Assembly: GCF_014287895.1 (NCBI RefSeq)
Contig: NZ_JACOPP010000030.1
Coordinates: forward strand, 1-27,605
Direction: 5' to 3'
DNA from: Lawsonibacter hominis
Lineage (GTDB): Bacteria; Bacillota; Clostridia; Oscillospirales; Oscillospiraceae
Length of the DNA stretch: 27,605 nucleotides
Below the pieces are notes generated by a model. It was given only the letters and a program-made list of their open reading frames with translations. It was not told where the DNA came from and made no database searches. Shown in pieces: positions 14,180-21,595 of this stretch; the first letter of the stretch is position 1; each line of letters starts with the position of its first letter. The position numbers were made by a program, and so were the translations under genes.

Positions 14180-14408
14180 TCAGCCGCCTCCTTCCCGATG
14201 CTTCGGCCGGGCCGCGGCCGGGGCCGGCCGGAATCGGCAGGCCGCTGGGCAGCAACGCCCCAGCCGGTTGTCCGTGCGCTCGCCTGCCAGGGACAGGCCG
14301 TGGCCGCCCCGCTCAGGTGCCGCTCCGCCGGAATGCGGCGGTCCGGCGGCGGGGCCGGATCGGAATCGCTTCCCGGATCACGCCGGCCCCCTCTGTTGGA
14401 CGCATCGC

Positions 14409-15821
14409 TCAACGCACGGCTGGGCAGGGGGGCTCCCCGGCGTACGGTTCGCCCCCGTCTCCCTGCGGGCCGGCGTCCGGCAGCAAGAGGACCGCCGTCT
14501 CCACATGAGCGGTGCGGGGGAACATGTCCACAGCCAGGGCGCGGCGCACGCTCCAGCCCTGTTCCCGAAAACGGGCGATATCCCGGGCCAGGGTGCCCGG
14601 GTCGCAGGAGACGTAGACCACCCGCCTGGGCGCCATGCGCACGATGGTGTCTACTACCGCGGGGGCAAGGCCTTTGCGGGGCGGGTCCACGCAGATCACA
14701 TCCGGACGCACGCCCTCCGCCTCCAGGCGCAGGGCGGCCTCTCCCGCATCGGCGCACAGAAAGCGGGCGTTTCCCACCCCGTTGCGCCGGGCGTTTTCCA
14801 CCGCGTCCTCAATGGCCGGGCGCACCACCTCGGCGCCATAGACCAGCTTGGCCCTGCGGGCCAGGACCAGGCTGATGGTCCCGATGCCGCAGTACAGGTC
14901 CAGTACAGTCTGTTCCCCGGTCAGGTCCGCCAGCTCCAGGACGCGGTCGTAAAGGACCTCGGCCTGATCGGGATTGACCTGGTAAAAGGAGGGCACCGAA
15001 AGCTTGAAGGTAAAGCCGCACAGGGTGTCGTATAGAAAATCCTCCCCCCACAAGGTGCGGTAGTCCGTCCCCAGGATGACGTTGCTGTGGGTCTCGTTGA
15101 CCCCCAGTACCACGCCGGTAAGGCCGGGCTCGGCGCAGCGGAGGGCCGCCGTCAGCTCCTGCTCGCGGGGAAGCGTTTTCCCGTTGACCAGCACACAGCA
15201 AAGCGCCGCCCCCGACCGGCTGGTACGCACATACACATGGCGCACCAGCCCTTTCCGGGTGCGTTCGTCATAGGCGCTCACGCGGTAGCGCCGCATCCAG
15301 TCCTTCACGGCGGCGCGCAGCCGGGCGGCGGCGGGGCTTTGCAGCAGGCAGTCCGCCACGTCCACCACCTGATGGCTGTGCTCCCGGTAAAAGCCGATCT
15401 TCGGCCCCGGCGCGGCCGGGAACTGGGCCTTGTTGCGGTAGCGCGCGGGACACCCGGCGCCCAGGACGGCCTCCACCCGGACCGAAGCGCCGCCGATGCG
15501 GCACAGGGCGTCTTCCACCCGCGCCCGCTTGGCCTGAAGCTCTTCCGCATAGTCCATATGCCGGAAGCGGCAGCCGCCGCACTGGGCATCGTAGGGACAG
15601 TCGGGGGGAATGCGGGCCGGAGAAGGCGTGAGGATCGTTTTCACCCGCCCCCAGAGAGCGCTGCGGCCCACGTGGGTGAGCTGCACCTGGCAGACTTCCC
15701 CCCGGAGGGCGCCGGGAACGAAGACCACCATGCCCTCCAGACGGCCCACGCCGCTGCCGTCGCTGGCGTAGCCGTCAATGGTCAGCGGGAACGTGTCCCC
15801 TTGCTGCGGACGCTTATCCAT
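14409..15821 (-). CDS. rlmD: 23S rRNA (uracil-5-)-methyltransferase, RlmD/RumA (TrmA family)
   Basis: SAM-dependent methyltransferase that makes 5-methyluridine in 23S rRNA; 470 residues. N-terminal TRAM domain (about 8-62), a 4Fe-4S site with Cys75, Cys81, Cys84 and Cys158, SAM-binding DLYCGIGT (308-315), the CVDPPRKG motif (377-384), and the nucleophile in SCDPGTLARD (Cys406). The family usually ends close to VETAVLL; this one runs about 20 residues further with a Gly/Pro-rich tail. The target position cannot be told from RlmC/RlmCD-type enzymes by eye. The ATG overlaps the last 8 nt of the lipoprotein gene (ATGGATAA), with GGAGG about 12 nt upstream, so it is translated with it. The following 229-bp GC-rich gap leads to the small unknown gene. 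Confidence 0.92.
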   Translation of the reverse strand: MDKRPQQGDTFPLTIDGYASDGSGVGRLEGMVVFVPGALRGEVCQVQLTHVGRSALWGRVKTILTPSPARIPPDCPYDAQCGGCRFRHMDYAEELQAKRARVEDALCRIGGASVRVEAVLGAGCPARYRNKAQFPAAPGPKIGFYREHSHQVVDVADCLLQSPAAARLRAAVKDWMRRYRVSAYDERTRKGLVRHVYVRTSRSGAALCCVLVNGKTLPREQELTAALRCAEPGLTGVVLGVNETHSNVILGTDYRTLWGEDFLYDTLCGFTFKLSVPSFYQVNPDQAEVLYDRVLELADLTGEQTVLDLYCGIGTISLVLARRAKLVYGAEVVRPAIEDAVENARRNGVGNARFLCADAGEAALRLEAEGVRPDVICVDPPRKGLAPAVVDTIVRMAPRRVVYVSCDPGTLARDIARFREQGWSVRRALAVDMFPRTAHVETAVLLLPDAGPQGDGGEPYAGEPPCPAVR

Positions 15822-16641
15822 GGGCGCTCACATCCTCCAGCTGATCGTAAGGGATCGCTGCCTCCACGGGGCTGTGCAGGGCGGGCAGGTCGCCGCCCTG
15901 GAGCCAGAAGGTGTAGCCCTCCTCCGTGAGGTAAAAGTGTTCCGGCTGGAAGGAGAGGCGCACCTGCTCCTCGCTCAGCGCGCCGGAGGAGATCGCCCGG
16001 CTGATCTCGCCCTGGGCCAGAAACGCCGAAACGATCCGCTCAAGGGCGGCGTCGGTGTCGGAGAAGAAGTCTGCAAAGCCCAGCTGGCTGCCGGTCTGAG
16101 CGTCAAACTGCTCGGAGAGGCGGAACACCGTGGGGTAGGCACCGCCGCTGTTGAGATACCACTCCCGGGCCACGCTGATGACGGCTTCATCCTCATAGGT
16201 CACGCGCGAGGTCATCTCCTGCACCGTGGCGGTAAAGGGCAGGCCCGCGTCGGTGGATACGTCGTAATCGGCCACCACCATCTCATACTGCTCCTCCGCC
16301 TCCATCAGGCGGTTATGGCCCTCCGTCTGGTACCAGGCGTTGATGGCCGTGCCGGCGGGGCAGGCGTCGGTGTTCTGCACCATGGGCAGGGTATAGCTCA
16401 CGCTCATGACCTGGGTGCCGTCCCCGGCGGTGAAGGTGCGGCGGAACGCCTGCTCCCCCCACACGGGGGGTTCGGCCGGGACGGGCGTGGGCGTGGGCGT
16501 GGCCTCCGGAGCGGGCGTGGCCGTGGCGGCGGGCGTCGGCGCGGCGGTATCGACGGGCGCTGGAGCGGGTTTGGCACAGCAGGTCAGGGCAAAGGCCAGA
16601 GACAGGGCCAGCGCGGCGGGGAAAAGTTTGTTTCGTTTCAT
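15814..16641 (-). CDS. DUF3298/RsiV-like domain lipoprotein
   Basis: 275 residues. Signal peptide with a basic start and a hydrophobic core ending in Cys21-Cys22, so probably a lipoprotein, though the residue before Cys is not the usual Gly or Ala. A Pro/Thr/Ala-rich linker follows to about residue 58. The rest fits the DUF4163/DUF3298 architecture of PdaC and RsiV (SEQFDAQTGSQLGFADFF, then FQPEHFYLTEEGYTFWLQ and VEAAIPYDQL). In RsiV this domain binds lysozyme; whether it does here is unknown, and no sigma factor is adjacent. The ATG at 16641 has AAAGGAG 7 nt upstream. An open frame continues upstream, but only through the promoter and the opposite gene. It overlaps rlmD by 8 nt. Confidence 0.85.
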   Translation of the reverse strand: MKRNKLFPAALALSLAFALTCCAKPAPAPVDTAAPTPAATATPAPEATPTPTPVPAEPPVWGEQAFRRTFTAGDGTQVMSVSYTLPMVQNTDACPAGTAINAWYQTEGHNRLMEAEEQYEMVVADYDVSTDAGLPFTATVQEMTSRVTYEDEAVISVAREWYLNSGGAYPTVFRLSEQFDAQTGSQLGFADFFSDTDAALERIVSAFLAQGEISRAISSGALSEEQVRLSFQPEHFYLTEEGYTFWLQGGDLPALHSPVEAAIPYDQLEDVSAHG

Positions 16642-16679
16642 TCTAGGCTCCTTTTGTCGGATGCGGATTGGGATACCCC

Positions 16680-16708
16680 ATTTTACCATCTGCGTTCCCC
16701 GGCGTAAA
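16680..16708 (-). promoter_or_regulatory. Promoter for the lipoprotein-rlmD operon
   Basis: Minus strand: TTTACG (16703-16708), 17-bp spacer ending TGG, TAAAAT (16680-16685), 38 nt before the ATG. Confidence 0.62.
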
Positions 16709-16774
16709 TGGGAAAAACACAATTGTAAACTTTTGCGATTTTTTGTGTTCCCTTCTGCAAATCGGCCCGAAGCC

Positions 16775-16803
16775 TTTCCGGCGGGGAAAAACTGTGCTAA
16801 AAT
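16775..16803 (+). promoter_or_regulatory. Promoter for the DUF2284 gene
   Basis: Extended -10 TGC-TAAAAT (16795-16803) with a weak -35, TTTCCG (16775-16780), 17 bp away. Divergent from the lipoprotein promoter. Confidence 0.5.
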
Positions 16804-16835
16804 GTGGGCCAAACGGAGCGGAGAGGGGATCGGGC

Positions 16836-17381
16836 ATGACGCAGCAGGAACTGTTGTCCCTGGCGGAGGAGGTGGGCTTCTCCCACGCGGGAGAGCTGAA
16901 TAGGGCGGCGCTGGAGTTTTTGCCCCAGGTGCGGGAGATGTGCGCCGCCGACCGCTGCCACAATTACGGCCGGTGCTGGACCTGCCCGCCCGCCTGCGGC
17001 ACGCTGGAGGAGGCGGCGCGGCGCGCCGGGCGCTATCGCCGGGGGGTGCTGCTCCAGTCCACCGGGACGATGGAGGACGATTTTGACGTGGAGACCATGC
17101 AGGAGACCGAGCGCCTCCAGCGGGAGCGCTTTGCGGTCTTTGTGGAACGGGTGCGCCGGGCGGACCCCGACTGCCTGCCCATGGGCACCGGCGGCTGCGG
17201 CATCTGCGCGGCGTGTACCTGCCCGGACGCACCCTGCCGTTTTCCGGACCGGGCCATCCCCTCCATGGAGGCCTACGGCCTCTGGGTGTCCCGCGTATGC
17301 GAACGGTCGGGCCTGCCTTACTATTACGGGCCGGGCACCATCACCTATACCGCCTGCGTGTTGGTCGACGCAGCCCAATGA
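16836..17381 (+). CDS. DUF2284 Cys-rich metal-binding protein
   Basis: 181 residues with two Cys clusters: Cys36, 41, 47, 50 and 54 (CHNYGRCWTCPPACG), and Cys121, 124, 127, 129 and 134 (GGCGICAACTCPDAPCRFP), plus Cys113. The layout and the IPSMEAYGLWV block fit DUF2284 (PF10050), annotated as predicted metal binding; it probably carries iron-sulfur clusters. No enzymatic role is established. No signal peptide or membrane helix, so cytoplasmic. I start at ATG 16836, where similarity begins, with GAGAGGGG upstream; an open extension to 16668 runs through the promoter. It stands alone, divergent from the lipoprotein operon, and ends at the hairpin element and a terminator. Confidence 0.85.
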   Translation: MTQQELLSLAEEVGFSHAGELNRAALEFLPQVREMCAADRCHNYGRCWTCPPACGTLEEAARRAGRYRRGVLLQSTGTMEDDFDVETMQETERLQRERFAVFVERVRRADPDCLPMGTGGCGICAACTCPDAPCRFPDRAIPSMEAYGLWVSRVCERSGLPYYYGPGTITYTACVLVDAAQ

Positions 17382-17390
17382 CCCCTCCGC

Positions 17391-17435
17391 TTCGCAGGAT
17401 TCCGTCGTCTGCGGACGACGGAACTCTGCGAGGCC
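17391..17435. repeat. Palindromic intergenic element, copy 2
   Basis: Perfect arms TTCCGTCGTC (17400-17409) and GACGACGGAA (17414-17423) around a TGCG loop, extended by an outer stem CTTCGCAG/CTGCGAGG with one G-U pair. The core matches copy 1 (150-184) in 31 of 35 positions, and one arm pair changes from C-G to T-A. It begins 9 bp after the DUF2284 stop codon. Confidence 0.65.
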
Positions 17436-17454
17436 CTTCCTCAGGAGGGTTTTT
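17435..17454 (+). terminator. Terminator of the DUF2284 gene
   Basis: Short stem CCTTCC-TCA-GGAGGG (17435-17449, one G-U pair) followed by TTTTT, directly after the palindromic element. Confidence 0.6.
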
Positions 17455-17466
17455 CGACAGCCTGAA

Positions 17467-17577
17467 TTGCCCGGCAGGGGCAAGAGAAGGTCCCCCGGGG
17501 GATGTGCCCTGGAAAGGACCCTTCTCACGACATGTTTGCCGACAATTTCGTGCGCAGTCGAGGTGAACATTTCGTGC
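17467..17577. other. Hairpin-rich stretch upstream of secA, no gene
   Basis: Contains a 6-bp hairpin TTGCCC/GGGCAA (17467-17483), a larger inverted repeat GAGAAGG-TCC (17484-17493) with GGA-CCCTTCTC (17516-17526, one bulge) enclosing the palindrome TCCCCCGGGGGA (17491-17502), and a 9-bp direct repeat ATTTCGTGC at 17545 and 17569. No convincing ORF or RNA family recognised. Confidence 0.45.
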
Positions 17578-17585
17578 ATTCCTGC

Positions 17586-17614
17586 TCGAAAAAGCGGCAA
17601 AGCCGCTTTTTCGA
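17586..17614. terminator. Perfect hairpin with T-rich 3' arm
   Basis: 13-bp perfect stem, TCGAAAAAGCGGC (17586-17598) and GCCGCTTTTTCGA (17602-17614), 3-nt loop. The U run lies inside the 3' arm, so it could act in either direction. Confidence 0.6.
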
Positions 17615-17620
17615 CCGTCT

Positions 17621-17660
17621 CAGCCGGAGGCCCCAGCCGTAGGTCGGGGGCCTCCGGCTG
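17621..17660. terminator. Second tandem hairpin
   Basis: 14-bp perfect stem, CAGCCGGAGGCCCC (17621-17634) and GGGGCCTCCGGCTG (17647-17660), 12-nt loop, followed by GTTTG. It probably backs up the preceding terminator and insulates secA. Confidence 0.5.
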
Positions 17661-17726
17661 GTTTGTCCGGAAGGAAGAGAAACGCGGATTTGTTCACAAT
17701 TTCCCCTTTTTTATCCGAAACAACTA

Positions 17727-17735
17727 TGGTATACT
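17727..17735 (+). promoter_or_regulatory. Extended -10 promoter for secA
   Basis: TGG-TATACT in an AT-rich window, with no clear -35. The leader of about 68 nt carries a small hairpin, GCCCGC (17769-17774) with GCGGGC (17779-17784), before the ribosome binding site. Confidence 0.55.
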
Positions 17736-17809
17736 AGTAAGCTGAATTACCCTGGAACTCCTATGACCGCCCGCACGCGCGGGCCTGAAATAAGAAAGGT
17801 GAACGACCC

Positions 17810-20560
17810 ATGGGACTTTTGAAAAAGCTTTTCGGCACCAGCTCGGAAAAGCAGGTGAAGGCCATCCTGCCCCTGGTGGACAAGATCGAGGCCCTGGACG
17901 GGGTGTATTCCCAGCTCACGGACCAGCAGCTCCAGGCCAAGACGCCTGAATTCAAGCAGCGTCTTGCAGACGGCGAGACCCTGGACGACATCCTGCCCGA
18001 GGCGTTCGCCGCCTGCCGGGAGGCCGCCTGGCGGGTGCTGGGCATGAAGCCTTACCGGGTGCAGCTCATCGGCGGCATCATCCTCCATCAGGGCCGCATC
18101 GCCGAGATGAAGACCGGCGAAGGCAAGACCCTCGTGGCCACCCTGCCCGCCTACCTCAACGCCCTGGCGGGCGAGGGCGTGCACATCGTCACCGTCAACG
18201 ACTACCTGGCCAAGCGCGACAGCGAGTGGATGGGCAAGGTCTACCGCTTTTTGGGCCTCACCGTGGGCCTGGTCATCCACGACGTGGACCCCAAACAGCG
18301 CAAGGCCGCCTATGACGCGGATATTACCTATGGCACCAACAACGAGTTCGGCTTCGACTACCTGCGGGACAACATGGCCATCTACGCCAGCGAGATGGTC
18401 CAGCGGGGCCACGCCTTTGCCATCGTGGACGAGGTGGACTCCATCCTCATCGACGAGGCGCGCACCCCCCTCATCATCTCCGGTCAGGGGGACAAGTCCA
18501 CCCAGCTCTACACCATTGTGGACTCCTTCGTGGCCCGGCTGAAGGGACAGCGGGTCACCAGCGTGGATACCAAGGAGGAAGAGGACCCGGATATCGACGC
18601 GGACTACATCGTGGATGAGAAGGCGCGTACCGTCACCCTCACCGCCCGGGGCATCGCCAAGGCCGAGCAGCAGTTCCAGATCGAGAACCTCTCCGACCCG
18701 GAGAATACCACGCTCTCCCACCACATCAACCAGGCCATCCGGGCCCGGGGCCTGATGAAGCGGGATATCGACTACGTGGTGAAGGACGGCGAGGTCATCA
18801 TCGTGGACGAGTTCACCGGCCGCCTGATGTACGGCCGGCGCTACTCCGAGGGCCTGCACCAGGCCATCGAGGCCAAGGAGCATGTGGAGGTGGCGCGGGA
18901 GTCCAAGACCCTGGCCACCATTACCTTCCAGAATTATTTCCGCCTTTACGGCAAACTCTCCGGCATGACGGGCACCGCCATGACCGAGGAGGAGGAATTC
19001 GGCACCATCTACGCCCTGGATATCGTGGAGATCCCCACCAACCGTCCGCTGGCCCGCAAGGACAACCCCGACGTGGTGTACAAGAACGAGGCGGGCAAGT
19101 ACCGGGCCATCGTCAACCAGATCGTGGAGTGCCACGAGAAGGGCCAGCCCGTGCTGGTGGGCACCATCTCCATCGAGAAGTCGGAGGAGCTCTCCGGCAT
19201 GCTGAAAAAGCGCGGCATCCGCCACAATGTGCTCAACGCCAAGTTCCATGAAAAAGAAGCCGAGATCGTGGCCCAGGCGGGCAAGCTCGGGGCGGTCACC
19301 GTGGCCACCAACATGGCCGGCCGCGGCACCGACATCATGCTGGGCGGCAACGCGGAGGTCCTGGCCAAGGCCGATCTGCGCAAGGCGGGGCTGTCCGACG
19401 AGCTCATCGCCGAGGCCACGGGCTTTGCCGAGACCGACAGCGAGGAGATCCTGAACGCCCGGCGTATGTATGCCGAGGCGGAGGCAACGTATAAAGAGGC
19501 CATCAAGGAAGAGGCCGACCAGGTCCGCGCCGCGGGCGGCCTGTTTATTCTGGGCACCGAGCGGCACGAGTCCCGCCGCATCGACAACCAGCTGCGCGGC
19601 CGCGCCGGCCGGCAGGGCGACCCGGGCGAGAGCCGCTTCTTCCTCTCTCTGGAGGACGATATTATGCGCCTGTTCGGCTCCGAACGGGTGATGAACATGA
19701 TGGAGAAGCTGGGGGTGGACGAGGATACCCCCATCGACGCCAAGATCCTCTCCGGCGCCATTGAGAACGCCCAGAAGCAGGTGGAATCCCGCAACTTCCA
19801 GACCCGGAAAACGGTGCTGGAATACGACGACGTGATGAACACCCAGCGCAAGGTCATCTACGAGCAGCGCCGCAAGGTGCTGGACGGGGAGAACCTGAAG
19901 GAGTCCGTCCAGAGTATGCTCACCACGGTGATCGCGGGCGAGGTCCACGGCCGTCTGGGCGAGCAGAAGCATATGGACGCCGAGAGCTGGCGGGAGGTGT
20001 GCGCTCAGTTTCGGGGCGTGTTCCTGCGCCCCGACGAGCTGAAGCTGACCGACGAGGAGCTGGCGAAATACGACGCCGACGGCCTGGCGGAGCTGCTCCG
20101 GGAACGGGCGGCGGAGCTCTACGCCCGCAAAGAGGCCGAGCTGGGCGAGCCGCTGATGCGCGAGCTGGAGCGGGTGATGATGTTGCGTGTGGTGGACGAG
20201 TACTGGATGGACCACATCGACGCCATGCAGGAGCTGCGCCAGGGCATCGGCCTCAGGGCCTACGGCCAGAGCGACCCCGTGGTGGAGTACAAGCGCGAGG
20301 GCTATGAGATGTTCGAGCAGATGATCGCCGCCATCCAGGCGGAGACCCTGCGGCGGATCTTCCTGGCCCGGGTGCAGGTGAATACCGGCGTCAAGCGGGA
20401 GCGGGTGGCCAGGGTCACCGGCGAAAGCGCGGGCAGCGACGGCACCGTGAAGAAACAGCCCATCAAAAAGGGACAGAAGATCGGCCCCAATGAGCCCTGC
20501 CCCTGCGGGAGCGGGAAGAAGTTCAAGAAGTGCACCTGCAAGGAGTACCACCCCGACTGA
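17810..20560 (+). CDS. secA: Preprotein translocase ATPase SecA
   Basis: 916 residues. Motor that drives unfolded preproteins through SecYEG. Nucleotide-binding domain 1 has MKTGEGKT (Walker A, 100-107) and the DEVDSILIDEART block (Walker B from 207). Next come the preprotein cross-linking domain, NBD2 (ATNMAGRGTDI, then HESRRIDNQLRGRAGRQGD), the helical scaffold with EYDDVMNTQRKVIYEQRR, and a C-terminal SEC-C zinc site CPCGSGKKFKKCTC (Cys897, 899, 908, 910). Most homologues place the last ligand directly after the third Cys; here a Thr intervenes. The ATG has GAAAGGTG upstream. A decayed copy of the SEC-C codons lies 96 bp downstream. pgeF follows after 204 bp without a clear terminator. Confidence 0.98.
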   Translation: MGLLKKLFGTSSEKQVKAILPLVDKIEALDGVYSQLTDQQLQAKTPEFKQRLADGETLDDILPEAFAACREAAWRVLGMKPYRVQLIGGIILHQGRIAEMKTGEGKTLVATLPAYLNALAGEGVHIVTVNDYLAKRDSEWMGKVYRFLGLTVGLVIHDVDPKQRKAAYDADITYGTNNEFGFDYLRDNMAIYASEMVQRGHAFAIVDEVDSILIDEARTPLIISGQGDKSTQLYTIVDSFVARLKGQRVTSVDTKEEEDPDIDADYIVDEKARTVTLTARGIAKAEQQFQIENLSDPENTTLSHHINQAIRARGLMKRDIDYVVKDGEVIIVDEFTGRLMYGRRYSEGLHQAIEAKEHVEVARESKTLATITFQNYFRLYGKLSGMTGTAMTEEEEFGTIYALDIVEIPTNRPLARKDNPDVVYKNEAGKYRAIVNQIVECHEKGQPVLVGTISIEKSEELSGMLKKRGIRHNVLNAKFHEKEAEIVAQAGKLGAVTVATNMAGRGTDIMLGGNAEVLAKADLRKAGLSDELIAEATGFAETDSEEILNARRMYAEAEATYKEAIKEEADQVRAAGGLFILGTERHESRRIDNQLRGRAGRQGDPGESRFFLSLEDDIMRLFGSERVMNMMEKLGVDEDTPIDAKILSGAIENAQKQVESRNFQTRKTVLEYDDVMNTQRKVIYEQRRKVLDGENLKESVQSMLTTVIAGEVHGRLGEQKHMDAESWREVCAQFRGVFLRPDELKLTDEELAKYDADGLAELLRERAAELYARKEAELGEPLMRELERVMMLRVVDEYWMDHIDAMQELRQGIGLRAYGQSDPVVEYKREGYEMFEQMIAAIQAETLRRIFLARVQVNTGVKRERVARVTGESAGSDGTVKKQPIKKGQKIGPNEPCPCGSGKKFKKCTCKEYHPD

Positions 20561-20593
20561 TCGGGATCGGATCCGCCGGGGAGCGCGCCGGCT

Positions 20594-20650
20594 TGCCCCT
20601 GCGGGAGCGGGGAGAAGTTCCGGAAGCGCGCCTGCAGGGGGTGTCATCCC
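20594..20650 (+). repeat. Decayed copy of the secA 3' end (SEC-C codons)
   Basis: Aligns without gaps to 20498-20554 with 47 of 57 bases identical. If translated it would keep Cys-Pro-Cys-Gly-Ser-Gly and a later Cys-x3-His-Pro like secA. It lies 96 bp downstream, beyond the stop. Eight of ten differences go toward G or C. A weaker third echo may begin near 20686. There is also a small hairpin CGGGGGC/GCCCCCG at 20700-20718. The 20561-20764 gap holds no gene. Confidence 0.68.
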
Positions 20651-20764
20651 GCTTCGGGGATGCGTGCGGGCGGGAGCGGGCCGCGCCTTTGCGGGACAGC
20701 GGGGGCCGCACGCCCCCGTACCGCCGCCCGTTCCGTCAAACCGCTGTCATTGAGGAGAACCAGC

Positions 20765-21595
20765 ATGAATATCACCGAACACAACGCAAACGGCGTGGTG
20801 TACCTTGCCGCCGACGGCTTCCAGGCCGCCGGCGGTGTGGTCCACGGCTTTTCCACCCGCCTGGGGGGCGTATCCGAGGGGATCTACGCCTCGATGAACC
20901 TGGGCGTCAACCGGGGGGACGACCCGGAGCGCGTCCGGGAGAATTTCCGCCGCTTCTGCGCCGCCATCGGGGCAGAGCGGGAGGGACTGGTCTTTTCCAG
21001 CCAAGTCCACGGGGACGGGGTGCGCACCGTTACCTCCGCCGACCTGGGCAAGGGGCTGGAGCAGACCGTAGACTACGAGGCCGACGCGCTCATTACCGAT
21101 GTACCCGGCGCGGTGCTTACCGTTTTTTCCGCCGACTGTCTGCCCATCCTTCTCTACGACCCGGTGCGCCGGGCCGTGGGCGCGGTCCACGCGGGCTGGC
21201 GAGGCACCGCCCTGGGGATCGTGGAAAAGGCGGTGGAGCGGATGGTGGACTGCTACGGCTGCGACCGGCTGGATCTCCTTGCCGCTATCGGGCCGGGCAT
21301 CTCCAAATGCTGCTTCGAGACTCATGAGGATGTGCCCAACGCCATGACCGAGGCCCTGGGCGCCTGCGCCCTTCCGTTTATCGAGGTGCTGCCCACCGGG
21401 AAATTTCATGTGGACCTGAAGGGCCTCAACGCCAGGCGGCTGGAGGGGGCCGGACTGAAGCCGGAGCATATTGCCCGCTCGCCGGACTGCACCGCCTGCC
21501 GGCCCGATCAATACTGGTCCCACCGTGTGACCCATGGGGAGCGGGGCAGTCAGGCGGCCATGATCGCGCTGCGCCGGGGAGGAGGCACAGCTTGA
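20765..21595 (+). CDS. pgeF: Peptidoglycan editing factor PgeF (YfiH/YlmD, laccase-domain family)
   Basis: 276 residues of the Cu-oxidase_4 / multicopper polyphenol oxidase family. The conserved metal-site segments are in order: SSQVHGDGV (His), FSADCLPILLYDP (Cys) and AVHAGWRGTALGIV (His), followed by the C-terminal SHRVTHGERGSQAAMI. In E. coli this protein removes L-Ser wrongly placed in peptidoglycan precursors; other members have purine nucleoside phosphorylase activity, so the role here is by family. Cytoplasmic, no signal peptide. The ATG at 20765 has GAGGAG 7 nt upstream; open frame further upstream covers the secA tail copy and is not coding. The stop overlaps the TTG of the next gene as TTGA. 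Confidence 0.93.
   Translation: MNITEHNANGVVYLAADGFQAAGGVVHGFSTRLGGVSEGIYASMNLGVNRGDDPERVRENFRRFCAAIGAEREGLVFSSQVHGDGVRTVTSADLGKGLEQTVDYEADALITDVPGAVLTVFSADCLPILLYDPVRRAVGAVHAGWRGTALGIVEKAVERMVDCYGCDRLDLLAAIGPGISKCCFETHEDVPNAMTEALGACALPFIEVLPTGKFHVDLKGLNARRLEGAGLKPEHIARSPDCTACRPDQYWSHRVTHGERGSQAAMIALRRGGGTA

Noticed and set aside
14180..14408. A gene in the gap between rlmD and the small unknown gene
   Set aside because: Short frames only, Arg/Pro/Gly-rich, no ribosome binding site or family signal; the DNA is simply very GC-rich.
17484..17526. Homology between this inverted repeat and a similar one near 27345-27380
   Set aside because: Both have AGAAGGG and CCTTC arms, but the interiors do not align; likely a shared GC-rich hairpin style.
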